Shown here: in pieces, positions 37,568 through 45,274 of the stretch
Numbering within the stretch: the stretch's first letter is position 1
How the letters are laid out: the number at the start of each line of letters is the position of its first letter
Assembly: GCF_001514065.1 (NCBI RefSeq)
Contig: NZ_KQ948430.1
Coordinates: 1-64,000, forward strand
DNA: 64,000 nt
Reading direction: 5' to 3'
Origin: Streptomyces antibioticus
Lineage (GTDB): Bacteria > Actinomycetota > Actinomycetes > Streptomycetales > Streptomycetaceae
Position numbers and translations under genes: made by a program
The notes under the pieces: generated by a model
Database searches by the model: none
Told to the model about the DNA's origin: nothing
What the model saw: the letters and a program-made list of their open reading frames with translations, nothing else

Positions 37568-38404
37568 CTACGCCGCCTCCGGCAGGGACAGGGCGGACAA
37601 CGCCGCCGAGACCGCGGCAGCCGCCCCGAGATCCAGCCGCGCGCTCGTCCCCCGGACCCGATGACGCATCTCGTCCATCGCCAGCCGGAGCAACTGCGGC
37701 AACAGATCCGTGCACCGCCGGGCCACCCACCCCGTCCCCGCCGTGGCCAGCCACCACAGACTCGCCGACTTCGTGGGCTGCGTGAACTCGGGCTCGGGGG
37801 AAGGCGCCGCCCCCGTCGCGAGCCCGGCCTCCGCCAGCACCGCGTGGAACCGTACGGCCAGCTGCCGGTGCCCTCGCTCGCCCGGGTGGAGCCGATCCGC
37901 GCTCCACATCGCGCGGTCGGTGATCCAGGCCCCTTCGGCGGCGTGCAGATGCACCGCCCCGTACCGCTCGGACAGCGCGTGGACCACGGAGTTGACCGCC
38001 CGCTGCCGCCGGGCCAGCGGGCTCGCCAGCGCCCCCGGCAGCCCGAGCATCGCGCCGGGGTCGGGCAAGCAGGCCGTGAGCAGCAGCGCGCCCTGCGCGG
38101 CGAAGGCGGCGTACACCGCGTCGAGCCGGGCGGCCACGGCGTGGATGTCGAAGGTGCAGCGGAGGGTGTCGTTGACGCCGACGACGACGGAGACGACGTC
38201 CGGGCGCTGGGCCAGCCCGGCGGGCAGCTGACGTTCCAGCACGTCCCGGGTCTGCGCCCCGCTGACCGCGAGGTTGGTGAACTCCACGGCCGGGCCGAGC
38301 CCGTCGGCGAGCAGGGCGGCCCAGCCCCGCCAGCCGTCGCCGACGGGGTCGCCCACCCCCTCGGTCAACGAGTCACCGAGGGCGACGAACCGCAGGGGTC
38401 TCAT
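37568..38404 (-). CDS. SGNH/GDSL-family hydrolase
   Basis: Esterase/lipase-type serine hydrolase of 278 residues. The GDSLTEG block (Ser about residue 12), the glycine and asparagine oxyanion residues in block III (VVGVNDT) and the DRLHPGERGH block with the catalytic Asp and His are all visible. There is no signal peptide. A C-terminal extension of about 85 residues after the catalytic core has no recognised domain. The ATG overlaps the stop of the upstream glycosyltransferase gene (ATGA at 38401-38404), so it belongs to a three-gene operon. Substrate unknown; deacylation of a glycolipid made by the upstream enzymes is only a guess. Confidence 0.87.
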   Translation of the reverse strand: MRPLRFVALGDSLTEGVGDPVGDGWRGWAALLADGLGPAVEFTNLAVSGAQTRDVLERQLPAGLAQRPDVVSVVVGVNDTLRCTFDIHAVAARLDAVYAAFAAQGALLLTACLPDPGAMLGLPGALASPLARRQRAVNSVVHALSERYGAVHLHAAEGAWITDRAMWSADRLHPGERGHRQLAVRFHAVLAEAGLATGAAPSPEPEFTQPTKSASLWWLATAGTGWVARRCTDLLPQLLRLAMDEMRHRVRGTSARLDLGAAAAVSAALSALSLPEAA

Positions 38405-39708
38405 CGCAGGCCCCCGCCGCCCAGAACGCCATCCTGAAGGCCGCCCTGAACACCGCCCAGGACGCCATCCTCAACATCACTCTGAACAGCCCCCGGAACG
38501 CCACTCCGCACACCGCCCGGAACGCCGCCCTGAGGGCCGCCCCCACGCACCCTCACCGGCGCATCGTGCGCGGCGAGGAACGCCTCCACGGCAGCCCCCC
38601 ACCCGAAACACTCCGCACGCGCGCGTGCGTCCCTCCGGCGCTCGTCGAAAGGACGGTCGAGCAGCATCTCCACGGCGTCCGCGAACGCAGCCCCGTGATC
38701 CGCCGCGACCGCCCCCGCCGCCCCGATCACCTCGGGCAGCGCGGAGGAGGCGCTCACGACGACGGGCGTGCCGCAGGCCATCGCCTCCAGCGCGGCGAGC
38801 CCGAACGTCTCGGCGGGCCCGGGGGCCAGGCACACGTCGGCGGACGCCTGGAGGGCGCCCAGCAGCCCACGGTCGGTGACGTGCCCGAGGAAGACGGCCG
38901 GCAACCCGCGCTCCCGCGCCCGCTGTTCGAGCCGCGGCCGCAAGGGGCCGTCCCCGGCCACCACCAGCACCGCCCGCCGCCCCCGCCGTACGAGCGCCTC
39001 CAGGGCGTCCAACGCGGTGCCGGGTCGTTTCTCCACCGACAGCCGGGTGCACGTCACCAGCAGCGTCTCGTCCACGCGCGCGTAGACGCCACGCAGCCGC
39101 GCGTCGCGCAGCGCCGGGTGCCGTTCGGACAGATCGACGCCGAGGGGCGCCCGTACGACATTGCGTGCGCCGATCCGGACGAACTCCCGCTCGGCGAACT
39201 CGGTGGTGCACACCACGCGCGCGTAGGTGTGTGCGGTACGGACGTTCAGCGCGTCGGCGGCGCGCCTGGCCGCGCCCTCGGGGACGCCCCAGGTGCGCAG
39301 CACGCCGTCGGCGGTCTCGTGGGAGACCATCACGGCCGGCACCCGCGCGCGTCGCGCCCACTTGCCGGTCCACCTCAGGGTCGTACGGTCGGAGACCTCC
39401 AGGCGGTCGGGGGCCAGCGCCTCCAGGAGCCGGGTCACCCGCCGCCGGTCGGCGAGCACGCGGTAGCCGCCGGTGCCCGGCAGCAGCGGCCCGGGCAGGG
39501 TGATCACCCGCCCCTGTTCGGTCTCCACGTCGCTGACCCGCTCACCCGGCACGACGAGCACGGGCTCGTGCCCGGCCGCCTTGTAGCCCTTGCCGAGCTC
39601 ACGCAGCGCGGTGCGCAGGCCGCCCGAGGCGGGCGCGACGAAGTTCGCGAGCCGGACGATCCGCAGGGGCCGGGCGTCGCCCCCGCCGGCGGTCCATGAT
39701 CCGGTCAT
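38401..39708 (-). CDS. GT4-family glycosyltransferase with Gly/Val repeat tail
   Basis: GT-B fold retaining glycosyltransferase of 435 residues using a nucleotide sugar. It has the N-terminal block RIVRLANFVAPASGGLRTALREL, a VSHETAD acceptor-side segment, and the C-terminal nucleotide-sugar site CTRLSVEKRPG and APGPAETFGLAALEAMACGTPVVVS, with the E-x7-E motif of GT4. The last 47 residues form a low-complexity Gly/Val/Gln tail made of an 8-residue repeat (see repeat feature). Its ATG overlaps the stop of the next upstream glycosyltransferase gene and its stop overlaps the SGNH gene. Probably makes a mannosylated or glucosylated lipid; not provable from sequence. Confidence 0.88.
   Translation of the reverse strand: MTGSWTAGGGDARPLRIVRLANFVAPASGGLRTALRELGKGYKAAGHEPVLVVPGERVSDVETEQGRVITLPGPLLPGTGGYRVLADRRRVTRLLEALAPDRLEVSDRTTLRWTGKWARRARVPAVMVSHETADGVLRTWGVPEGAARRAADALNVRTAHTYARVVCTTEFAEREFVRIGARNVVRAPLGVDLSERHPALRDARLRGVYARVDETLLVTCTRLSVEKRPGTALDALEALVRRGRRAVLVVAGDGPLRPRLEQRARERGLPAVFLGHVTDRGLLGALQASADVCLAPGPAETFGLAALEAMACGTPVVVSASSALPEVIGAAGAVAADHGAAFADAVEMLLDRPFDERRRDARARAECFGWGAAVEAFLAAHDAPVRVRGGGPQGGVPGGVRSGVPGAVQSDVEDGVLGGVQGGLQDGVLGGGGLR
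38404..38544 (-). repeat. 24-base degenerate tandem repeat in glycosyltransferase 3' end
   Basis: About five imperfect copies of a 24-base unit (GGCGTTCTGGGCGGTGTTCAG-like) encode an 8-residue Gly-Val-x-Gly-Gly-Val-x-x pattern. It extends the glycosyltransferase beyond its catalytic core, so copy number could vary between strains without harming the enzyme. Confidence 0.7.
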
Positions 39709-40832
39709 GCCGCCACCACCATCCGCCGGTCGGCCAGCACACCCGCGTAGTGCCCCAGCAACTGGTCCCCGACGGCCGCCCAGGTGCGCCCCTCGACCGT
39801 CGCCCGTCCCGCGGCGCCGTACGCGGCCCGCAGTCCGGGATCGGCGGCCAGGGCCCACACGGCGTCCCGTACCGCGGCCGCGTCGCGCGGCGGGACCAGC
39901 AGGCCGGTGCGGCCGTGGGCGACCAGGTCCAGCGGGCCGCCCGCGGCCGGTGCGACCACGGGCACCCCGCTGGCCATGGCCTCCTGCACGGTCTGGCAGA
40001 AGGTCTCGAAGGGGCCGGTGTGCGCGAAGACGTCGAAGGAGGCGAAGATCCGGGCCAGTTCGTCGCCGGTGCGGCGGCCCAGGAAGACCGCGCCGGGCAA
40101 GGTCTCCGCCAGCGCCGGCCGGCTCGGCCCGTCGCCCACCACGACCACGCGGACGCCTTCCAGGCCGCAGACGCCCGAGAGCAGTTCGACCTGCTTCTCG
40201 GGGGCGAGCCGGCCGACGTAGCCGACGATCAGCTCACCGTTCGGGGCGAGTTCGCGGCGCAGTGCCTCGTCGCGCAGCGCGGGACGGAAGCGGGCGGTGT
40301 CCACGCCGCGCGGCCACAGCCGCACCCGGGGGACGCCGTGGGACTCCAGGTCGTGCAGGGCGGCGCTGGACGGGGCGAGGGTGAGGTCGGCGGCGGCGTG
40401 GACGGAGCGGATACGGCGCCACGCGGCGGCCTCACCGGCGTGGACATAGGTGCGGGCGTATCCCGCGAGGTCGGTCTGGTAGACGGCGACGGCGGGGAGG
40501 CCGAGCCGGGCGGCCGCCGCCATGCCGCGGACGCCGAGGACGAAGGGGCTGGCCAGGTGGACGAGGTCCGCGCGGTGCTCGGCGATGGCCGCGGCGACGC
40601 GCCGGCTGGGGAGGGCGACCCGGACCTGGGGGTAGCCCGGCAGGGGGAGGGAGGGGACACGGACGACGGGGCACGGCGCGGAGGCGTCGGGCCCGGTACC
40701 GGCCGCGGTGGCCGGCGCGACGACGAGCGGGGAATGACCGCGATCCACGAGGTGCCGGGCGGTCTGGAGCGCGCAGTGGGCCACGCCGTTCACGTCGGGG
40801 GGAAAGGATTCGGTCACGATGACGACACGCAT
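39705..40832 (-). CDS. GT4-family glycosyltransferase (MgtA/PimB-like)
   Basis: First gene of the operon: a 375-residue GT-B enzyme starting with RVVIVTESFPPDVNGVAHCA, having the DLVHLASPFVLGVRG segment, the sugar-nucleotide block VGYVGRLAPEKQVELL and the motif HTGPFETFCQTVQEAMASGVPVVAPAAGG. The ETFCQTVQEA motif is typical of actinobacterial mannosyltransferases such as MgtA, which mannosylates glucuronosyl-diacylglycerol. No membrane helix; such enzymes act at the inner face of the membrane. The ATG at 40832 begins the operon and the stop overlaps the next gene by four bases. Donor GDP-mannose is inferred. Confidence 0.88.
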   Translation of the reverse strand: MRVVIVTESFPPDVNGVAHCALQTARHLVDRGHSPLVVAPATAAGTGPDASAPCPVVRVPSLPLPGYPQVRVALPSRRVAAAIAEHRADLVHLASPFVLGVRGMAAAARLGLPAVAVYQTDLAGYARTYVHAGEAAAWRRIRSVHAAADLTLAPSSAALHDLESHGVPRVRLWPRGVDTARFRPALRDEALRRELAPNGELIVGYVGRLAPEKQVELLSGVCGLEGVRVVVVGDGPSRPALAETLPGAVFLGRRTGDELARIFASFDVFAHTGPFETFCQTVQEAMASGVPVVAPAAGGPLDLVAHGRTGLLVPPRDAAAVRDAVWALAADPGLRAAYGAAGRATVEGRTWAAVGDQLLGHYAGVLADRRMVVAA

Positions 40833-40991
40833 ACCGGTGTTGTCGCCGCACCGGACGTGAACGCGTCAACGTGGATCTTTCCGGCCGGGGAACGTCCCGT
40901 GAGCGTTAGCTCGCACACCCGCGCAGGTCAGGCCCTGTCCATACGCGCCTGACCCGCGGGTCGTCCCGAGTTCACCCTGAGGGCGGTGCCG

Positions 40992-42413
40992 TCACATGGC
41001 TGCGGTGTCCGGAGGGCCGATCCGGCTGCGTACGGCGGTCTGGACCTCGGCCTCCTCGGCCGGGTCGGCGGCGAGCCGGCGGAGCTGCTCGACGACGCGG
41101 GCGTCGGCGGTCTCGGCGTGCCGGGCGGCGATCTCGCGGGTGGTCTCCTCGCAGTCCCAGAGGCACTCGACGGCGAAGCCGGTGGCGAAGGAGGGGTCGG
41201 TGGCGGCGAGGGCCCGGGCGGCCCGGCCGCGGAGATGGGACGAGGCCGTCTCGCGGTAGACATGGCGTAGTACGGGGGCGGCGCAGGCGATGCCGAGCCG
41301 TCCGGTGCCGTCGACGAGGGTCCACAGGGTCGGTGCGTCCGGCCCCTCGCCCCGTACGGCCTCCCGCAGGGCGGCGAGGACCAGGTCCTTGTCCTCGGCT
41401 CCGCCGCGGCAGGCGAGCATGCGTCCGGCGGCGGCGCCCAGCGGATCGGGCCGGTGGGCCCAGCTGCGGGCGCGGTCGACGGCGGCGATGCTGCGCATCC
41501 GTTCGAAGGCGTCGACGGCGGCCTCCACGACCGGTGCCGAGCCGGTGACCACGGCCGCCTCGATCAGATCGAGGGCGTCGGGATCATTGCCGTCGGCGAG
41601 GTAGCGCAGCGCGGTGCAGCGGGCCCCCTCGGTGCCGTCCTTGGCGGCGGCGACGATCTCGGGCCGGTCCTCGGGTCCGGCGACCGCCATGAGGCAGCGC
41701 GCGGCGGGGACATGGAGCGCGGCGCCGCGTTCGACGCCCTGCTCGGCCCACTCGAAGACCGCCTGCACGCTCCACCCCGGACGGGGCCCGGTAGGTCGCA
41801 TCTGCCGTTGCCAGCGGTCGAAGCAGCCGGCCTCCTGAGCGGCACGCACGCGCGTGGCGATCGCTTCGCGCGGATCCTCGGCCCACAGCCGCCAGGGCCG
41901 GGGTTCGAAGGCGTCGCGCACGGTGGCGGCCAGTTCGGCCTCGCCCTCGGCGTCGGTGCCGAAACGGGCCAGCACAGGAGCGGCGAGGGCGCGCAGCCCG
42001 GCGTCGTCGTCCCTGAGGGCCAGCTCGTCCAGGGCCCAGGCCCAGTTGGAGCCTGTGGCGGCGTACCTGCGCAGCAGTTCGAGCGCGTCCCGCCGGCCGT
42101 AGGAGGCGAGGTGCCCGAGGACCGCCAGGGCGAGGCCGGTCCGTGACTCCTCGTCGTCGAAGTGGTCCTCGACGTCGAAGAGGTGGGCCTCGATGCGGTC
42201 CAGCTCGCCGTCGAGGTCGAGGTAGAGACGGGCGTAGTAAAGGGAGCGGTTCTCCACCTGCCAGTCGTGGCGGGGATCCCGCACCACACAGTGGTTCAGC
42301 GCCGCGAGCGCTTCGGCCCGCGGGGCGGTGAGCGCGTGCAGCGTACCGTCGCCGCGGCCCCGCTGGAGCAGGCCGAGCAGCGTACCGCTGGGCGCTATGA
42401 CCGGTTCGAACAT
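40992..42413 (-). CDS. HEAT-repeat protein
   Basis: Soluble helical-repeat protein of 473 residues with no catalytic motif. Alternating helix pairs of the HEAT type run through most of the chain, for example CTALRYLADGNDPDALDLIEAA, PVVEAAVDAFERMRS and HLRGRAARALAATDPSFATGFAVE, separated by 30-40 residues. Such proteins are protein-binding scaffolds; partner unknown. The ATG at 42413 (MFEPVIAP) fits the codon pattern; upstream extension to 42596 is not supported. A GAGG lies ten bases before it. The gene stands alone on the minus strand. Confidence 0.78.
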   Translation of the reverse strand: MFEPVIAPSGTLLGLLQRGRGDGTLHALTAPRAEALAALNHCVVRDPRHDWQVENRSLYYARLYLDLDGELDRIEAHLFDVEDHFDDEESRTGLALAVLGHLASYGRRDALELLRRYAATGSNWAWALDELALRDDDAGLRALAAPVLARFGTDAEGEAELAATVRDAFEPRPWRLWAEDPREAIATRVRAAQEAGCFDRWQRQMRPTGPRPGWSVQAVFEWAEQGVERGAALHVPAARCLMAVAGPEDRPEIVAAAKDGTEGARCTALRYLADGNDPDALDLIEAAVVTGSAPVVEAAVDAFERMRSIAAVDRARSWAHRPDPLGAAAGRMLACRGGAEDKDLVLAALREAVRGEGPDAPTLWTLVDGTGRLGIACAAPVLRHVYRETASSHLRGRAARALAATDPSFATGFAVECLWDCEETTREIAARHAETADARVVEQLRRLAADPAEEAEVQTAVRSRIGPPDTAAM

Positions 42414-42715
42414 GGGAAACAGCCTCACATCAAGCGTCGACGCAACCGGGGGTTCTTGCTTCACCTGGCCGCGTGACAACACGTCGGGGCGCCCGCCGTT
42501 TCCTGCTTGCTGTAGACCATTTTCCTCTGCCTCTCGTCGGTGGCCCATGCGGACCGCATCACGGCCCGCGCGGTGCGGCAACACCTGCCCAGCCATCGCG
42601 TCCGTGAATCACGACGTCATGATGACTCGGCACTTACATCTGCCGCGACCGAAATTTCGGCGGCCCTTTACCGCCTCCCCCGTTTTCTGTGTTTTCGCTG
42701 GTCAGAGCGTTCGGA
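42414..42715. other. Intergenic region between HEAT and ankyrin genes
   Basis: A 302-base, locally AT-richer stretch without a supportable gene. It contains a perfect 12-base palindrome CCGAAATTTCGG (42649-42660), just downstream of the ankyrin-gene stop, and a 16-base near-palindrome ATCACGACGTCATGAT (42608-42623). Both lie upstream of the leftward HEAT gene and could be operators; evidence is symmetry only. Confidence 0.5.
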
Positions 42716-43108
42716 TCAGTGTGCGCCGAACAATTCGAGGAGTTCGGCCTTGCCGAACATCCGAGCGGTGTCGATGGCCGACGGGGTCCCCGCGGCCGGA
42801 TCGGCGCCACCCTCCAGAAGTGCCTTGATGACTTCCGTCTCCCCCTTGAAGACCGCCCCGGCGAGCGGGGTCTGGCCTCGGTCGTTGACCTCGTCGGCCG
42901 CGGCCCCGCGCGCGAGCAGCGCCTGCACCGCCTCGGCGTGGCCGTGATAGGCCGCGAGCATCACGAGGGAGTCACCGCGGTCGTTGGTGAGGTTGGCCGG
43001 AACGCCTGCGTCGACGTACGACACAAGGGCCTCGGTCTGCCCCCTGCGGGCCAGATCGAAGATCTTGGTCGCCAGCTCCACGACCTCGGGGTCGGGGGCT
43101 TCACTCAT
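42716..43108 (-). CDS. Ankyrin-repeat protein
   Basis: Small soluble scaffold of 130 residues. Three ankyrin repeats are readable: the first around DARRGQTEALVSYVDAGVP-type sequence, then NDRGDSLVMLAAYHGHAEAV and NDRGQTPLAGAVFKGETEVI, each with the DxxG-TPL-A-xxGH-E-V pattern, and a partial fourth ending in AELLELFG. Such short ankyrin proteins are common in Streptomyces and bind other proteins. The ATG at 43108 has GAGAGGCGG before it. Divergent from the small membrane protein/FtsK-like pair; no functional partner visible. Confidence 0.9.
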   Translation of the reverse strand: MSEAPDPEVVELATKIFDLARRGQTEALVSYVDAGVPANLTNDRGDSLVMLAAYHGHAEAVQALLARGAAADEVNDRGQTPLAGAVFKGETEVIKALLEGGADPAAGTPSAIDTARMFGKAELLELFGAH

Positions 43109-43255
43109 CGGCCGGACCGCCTCTCATACAACCGTTCAGGTGAATCGCCAGGGTACTGGCTCGCGCGGCACATGACCCGATGTGCCGGAGGTAAAGATCA
43201 CCACTGACCCGGTCGGACGCAAGTCCCCTGCTCATCCGGCCCAAGCCACCCCGGT

Positions 43256-43290
43256 CAAGCGGGTGAAACATCCCGAATTTCACCCGCTTG
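43256..43290. promoter_or_regulatory. Perfect 13-base inverted repeat upstream of the FtsK-like operon
   Basis: CAAGCGGGTGAAA (43256-43268) and TTTCACCCGCTTG (43278-43290) are exact inverted repeats around a 9-base loop. The right arm overlaps a -35-like TTGCAC (43288-43293), and AT-rich sequence with ATACAT follows, so it looks like a repressor operator for the rightward pair. A CCTTTT run just after it means a terminator-like hairpin is also possible. Confidence 0.65.
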
Positions 43291-43368
43291 CACCTTTTAT
43301 CGTATGGATACATCCTGTGAGCCTGGAAGTACTCATGGTGACTGTCCCCCCGAACCAGGAGACCTCAA

Positions 43369-43563
43369 ATGATCCTGTCCATCTCAGGCGTGGTCCTGCT
43401 CGGCATCATCGTCTTCCTCTTCTTCCGCAAGGACGGACTCAAGGCATCGCATGCCTTTGTCGCCGCCCTCTTCGGCTTCTATCTCGCGAGCACCGCCATC
43501 GCTCCGAGCATCAGAGCCGGCGGGGAGAGCCTGGCGAGCCTGCTCGGCGGCATCAAGTTCTGA
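43369..43563 (+). CDS. Small membrane protein (64 aa)
   Basis: A 64-residue protein with an N-terminal hydrophobic helix (ILSISGVVLLGIIVFLFF) followed by RKDG and a second, weaker hydrophobic stretch (AFVAALFGFYLASTAI). The ribosome site GGAGACCTCAA precedes the ATG. An FtsK-like protein gene follows 67 bases later on the same strand, and both share the inverted-repeat region upstream. Short membrane proteins of this kind often sit beside FtsK-like genes in Streptomyces; role unknown. Confidence 0.82.
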   Translation: MILSISGVVLLGIIVFLFFRKDGLKASHAFVAALFGFYLASTAIAPSIRAGGESLASLLGGIKF

Positions 43564-43630
43564 CGCCGCTTCCTCCGACGCCCCTTCCCCAGGCGTCCCT
43601 CCCTTCCGTACGCACATTCAGGAGACTGCA

Positions 43631-45193
43631 GTGGCCCGGCGCCCCCTCCCCCGCATCCTGAGCACAGGCAGCGCGCAGATCGCCCGGAGCCGGGAGCTGG
43701 CCCGGACGGCGGCCGACAGCGCCACCGACGTCCTCCACCCGTTGATCACGATCACCCGCGGACTGCGCCGGCTGGCCTCGGCCGGGCGGCGCAAGTGGGC
43801 CCACACCCCCAAGGACAAGCGCGGGCCGCTGCTTTTCCTGGTGGCGTCGGTGGTCCTGGTCGTGGCCCTCGTGCCGTACGGTCCGCTGCTCGCCGTCATC
43901 ATCCTGATGGCGGCGGCAGCATGGCAGGGCCGGGACCGCACCCCGCCCGCGCCGGACGGCCCGGACGAGTCGCAGACCCAGCGGCTGAAGTCCCTCTACG
44001 AAGCCCTGGTGCCGTACTTCTCGGCGGCCGAGGACCCGGCTCCGCTCTACGCCCACGGCGGCGAGTGGGAGAAGGCCTTCCCGGAGTACGAGTTCGACGA
44101 GACGAGCCGCATCACCCAGCTGGTGATCCGCTACCCCGCCTACTTCACCGACGGCGAGGCCGACGCACGCGCGCGGATCGAGCAGTTGCTGCACGCCAAG
44201 TCGGGCCGCGGCCGCGAGTACCGCTTCACGTGGGACGAGGAGGGCAACCAGCTCTCCGTCACCGTCCTGCCGCCGCTGCCCAACGACATCGCCGCCCAGC
44301 GATTCGTCACGGCTCCCGGCGAGACGGTCCTCGGCTTCACCGACCCCACCGAGGTCCAGCGCACCCTGCCCCTCACCCACGGCGAGGAGCAGCGCGACGT
44401 ACCCCCCGTCGTCTGGCGCACCGGCGTCCGCTCCACGGAACCCCATCTGCTGGTCATGGGCCAGCCGGGCACCGGCACCTCGACCCTGCTGCGCTCCATC
44501 GCCCTCCAGGCGCTGCCCTACGGTGACGTCGTCATCGTCGACGGCGGCGGCACCGGCGAGTACGCGTGCCTGACCGGCCGGGACGGCGTCCTGGCCGTCG
44601 AGTGCGGGCTCACCGGCGCCCTGGCGAGCCTCGAATGGGCCGCCACCGAGACCGAGCGGCGCCTGATCGCCATGAACCGGGCCCGCCAGGCGGGCCACCC
44701 GCCGCCGGACGACACCCGGCGCCCGCTGTGGATCCTCCTGGACCGCCCCAGCGCCTTCACGCACCTGGCCGTTGCTGACGGCCACCGGGACCCGCAGTCC
44801 CTCCTCCAGGTCCCGCTGCGGCACGGCCGGGCGGCGGGCGTCACCGTCGTCGTGGCCGACCAGTTCGACAGCTCGGACGCGCTGAGTGACGCGGTACGAC
44901 AGCACACGCGCGCGCGTGTCGTCCTCGGCCCGGCCACGCCCGGGCAGGTGGAGGCGGTGCTGGGCGCTCCCCCGCACACCACACCGGTCGCCGACGTCCC
45001 GCCGGGCCGGGGTTACGCCCGCCTAGGTTCGGGGCCGGTGCATCGCCTTCAGGTGCCGTCGACGCCGGATCCGTACGACGACGAGACGAGCGAAGCGGAC
45101 CGGCAGGCGGTGCTTGCGCTGTTGCCGCCCAGGACGACGCCGGTGGACGCGGAGTCCGTCCCGGTGGAGGCGGTGGTCGCCGAAGCGCCGTAG
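43631..45193 (+). CDS. FtsK/SpoIIIE-like membrane protein with altered Walker A
   Basis: Protein of 520 residues with a hydrophobic segment pair (GPLLFLVASVVLVVALVPYGPLLAVIILMAAAAW, about residues 70-103) and a C-terminal FtsK-like P-loop domain. The Walker A equivalent reads GQPGTGTSTLLR: the essential lysine is replaced by Thr283, so ATP binding or hydrolysis is doubtful. The following VVIVDGGGTG and PLWILLDRPSAF resemble Walker B and neighbouring segments. The GTG at 43631 has AGGAG six bases upstream. It probably forms an operon with the 64-residue membrane protein. Not a true DNA translocase by motif; possibly a structural or regulatory relative of FtsK. Confidence 0.78.
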   Translation: MARRPLPRILSTGSAQIARSRELARTAADSATDVLHPLITITRGLRRLASAGRRKWAHTPKDKRGPLLFLVASVVLVVALVPYGPLLAVIILMAAAAWQGRDRTPPAPDGPDESQTQRLKSLYEALVPYFSAAEDPAPLYAHGGEWEKAFPEYEFDETSRITQLVIRYPAYFTDGEADARARIEQLLHAKSGRGREYRFTWDEEGNQLSVTVLPPLPNDIAAQRFVTAPGETVLGFTDPTEVQRTLPLTHGEEQRDVPPVVWRTGVRSTEPHLLVMGQPGTGTSTLLRSIALQALPYGDVVIVDGGGTGEYACLTGRDGVLAVECGLTGALASLEWAATETERRLIAMNRARQAGHPPPDDTRRPLWILLDRPSAFTHLAVADGHRDPQSLLQVPLRHGRAAGVTVVVADQFDSSDALSDAVRQHTRARVVLGPATPGQVEAVLGAPPHTTPVADVPPGRGYARLGSGPVHRLQVPSTPDPYDDETSEADRQAVLALLPPRTTPVDAESVPVEAVVAEAP

Positions 45194-45214
45194 GTGGTTG
45201 CGGTAGCCGTGCGA

Positions 45215-45257
45215 CTGCGGGTGCGTGGGGGCTGATCGCGCAGTTCCCCGCGCCCCT
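45215..45257 (+). repeat. Copy of a dispersed Streptomyces intergenic repeat
   Basis: The stretch from CTGCGG to CGCGCCCCT contains GTGGGGGCTGATCGCGCAG and TTCCCCGCGCCCC, a sequence I recognise as occurring many times between genes in Streptomyces genomes. GGGG and CCCC runs allow it to fold. It lies between convergent stops (FtsK-like and MocR genes), a typical location, and may act as terminator. Confidence 0.6.
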
Positions 45258-45274
45258 AAAAACTACAGGCGCCC

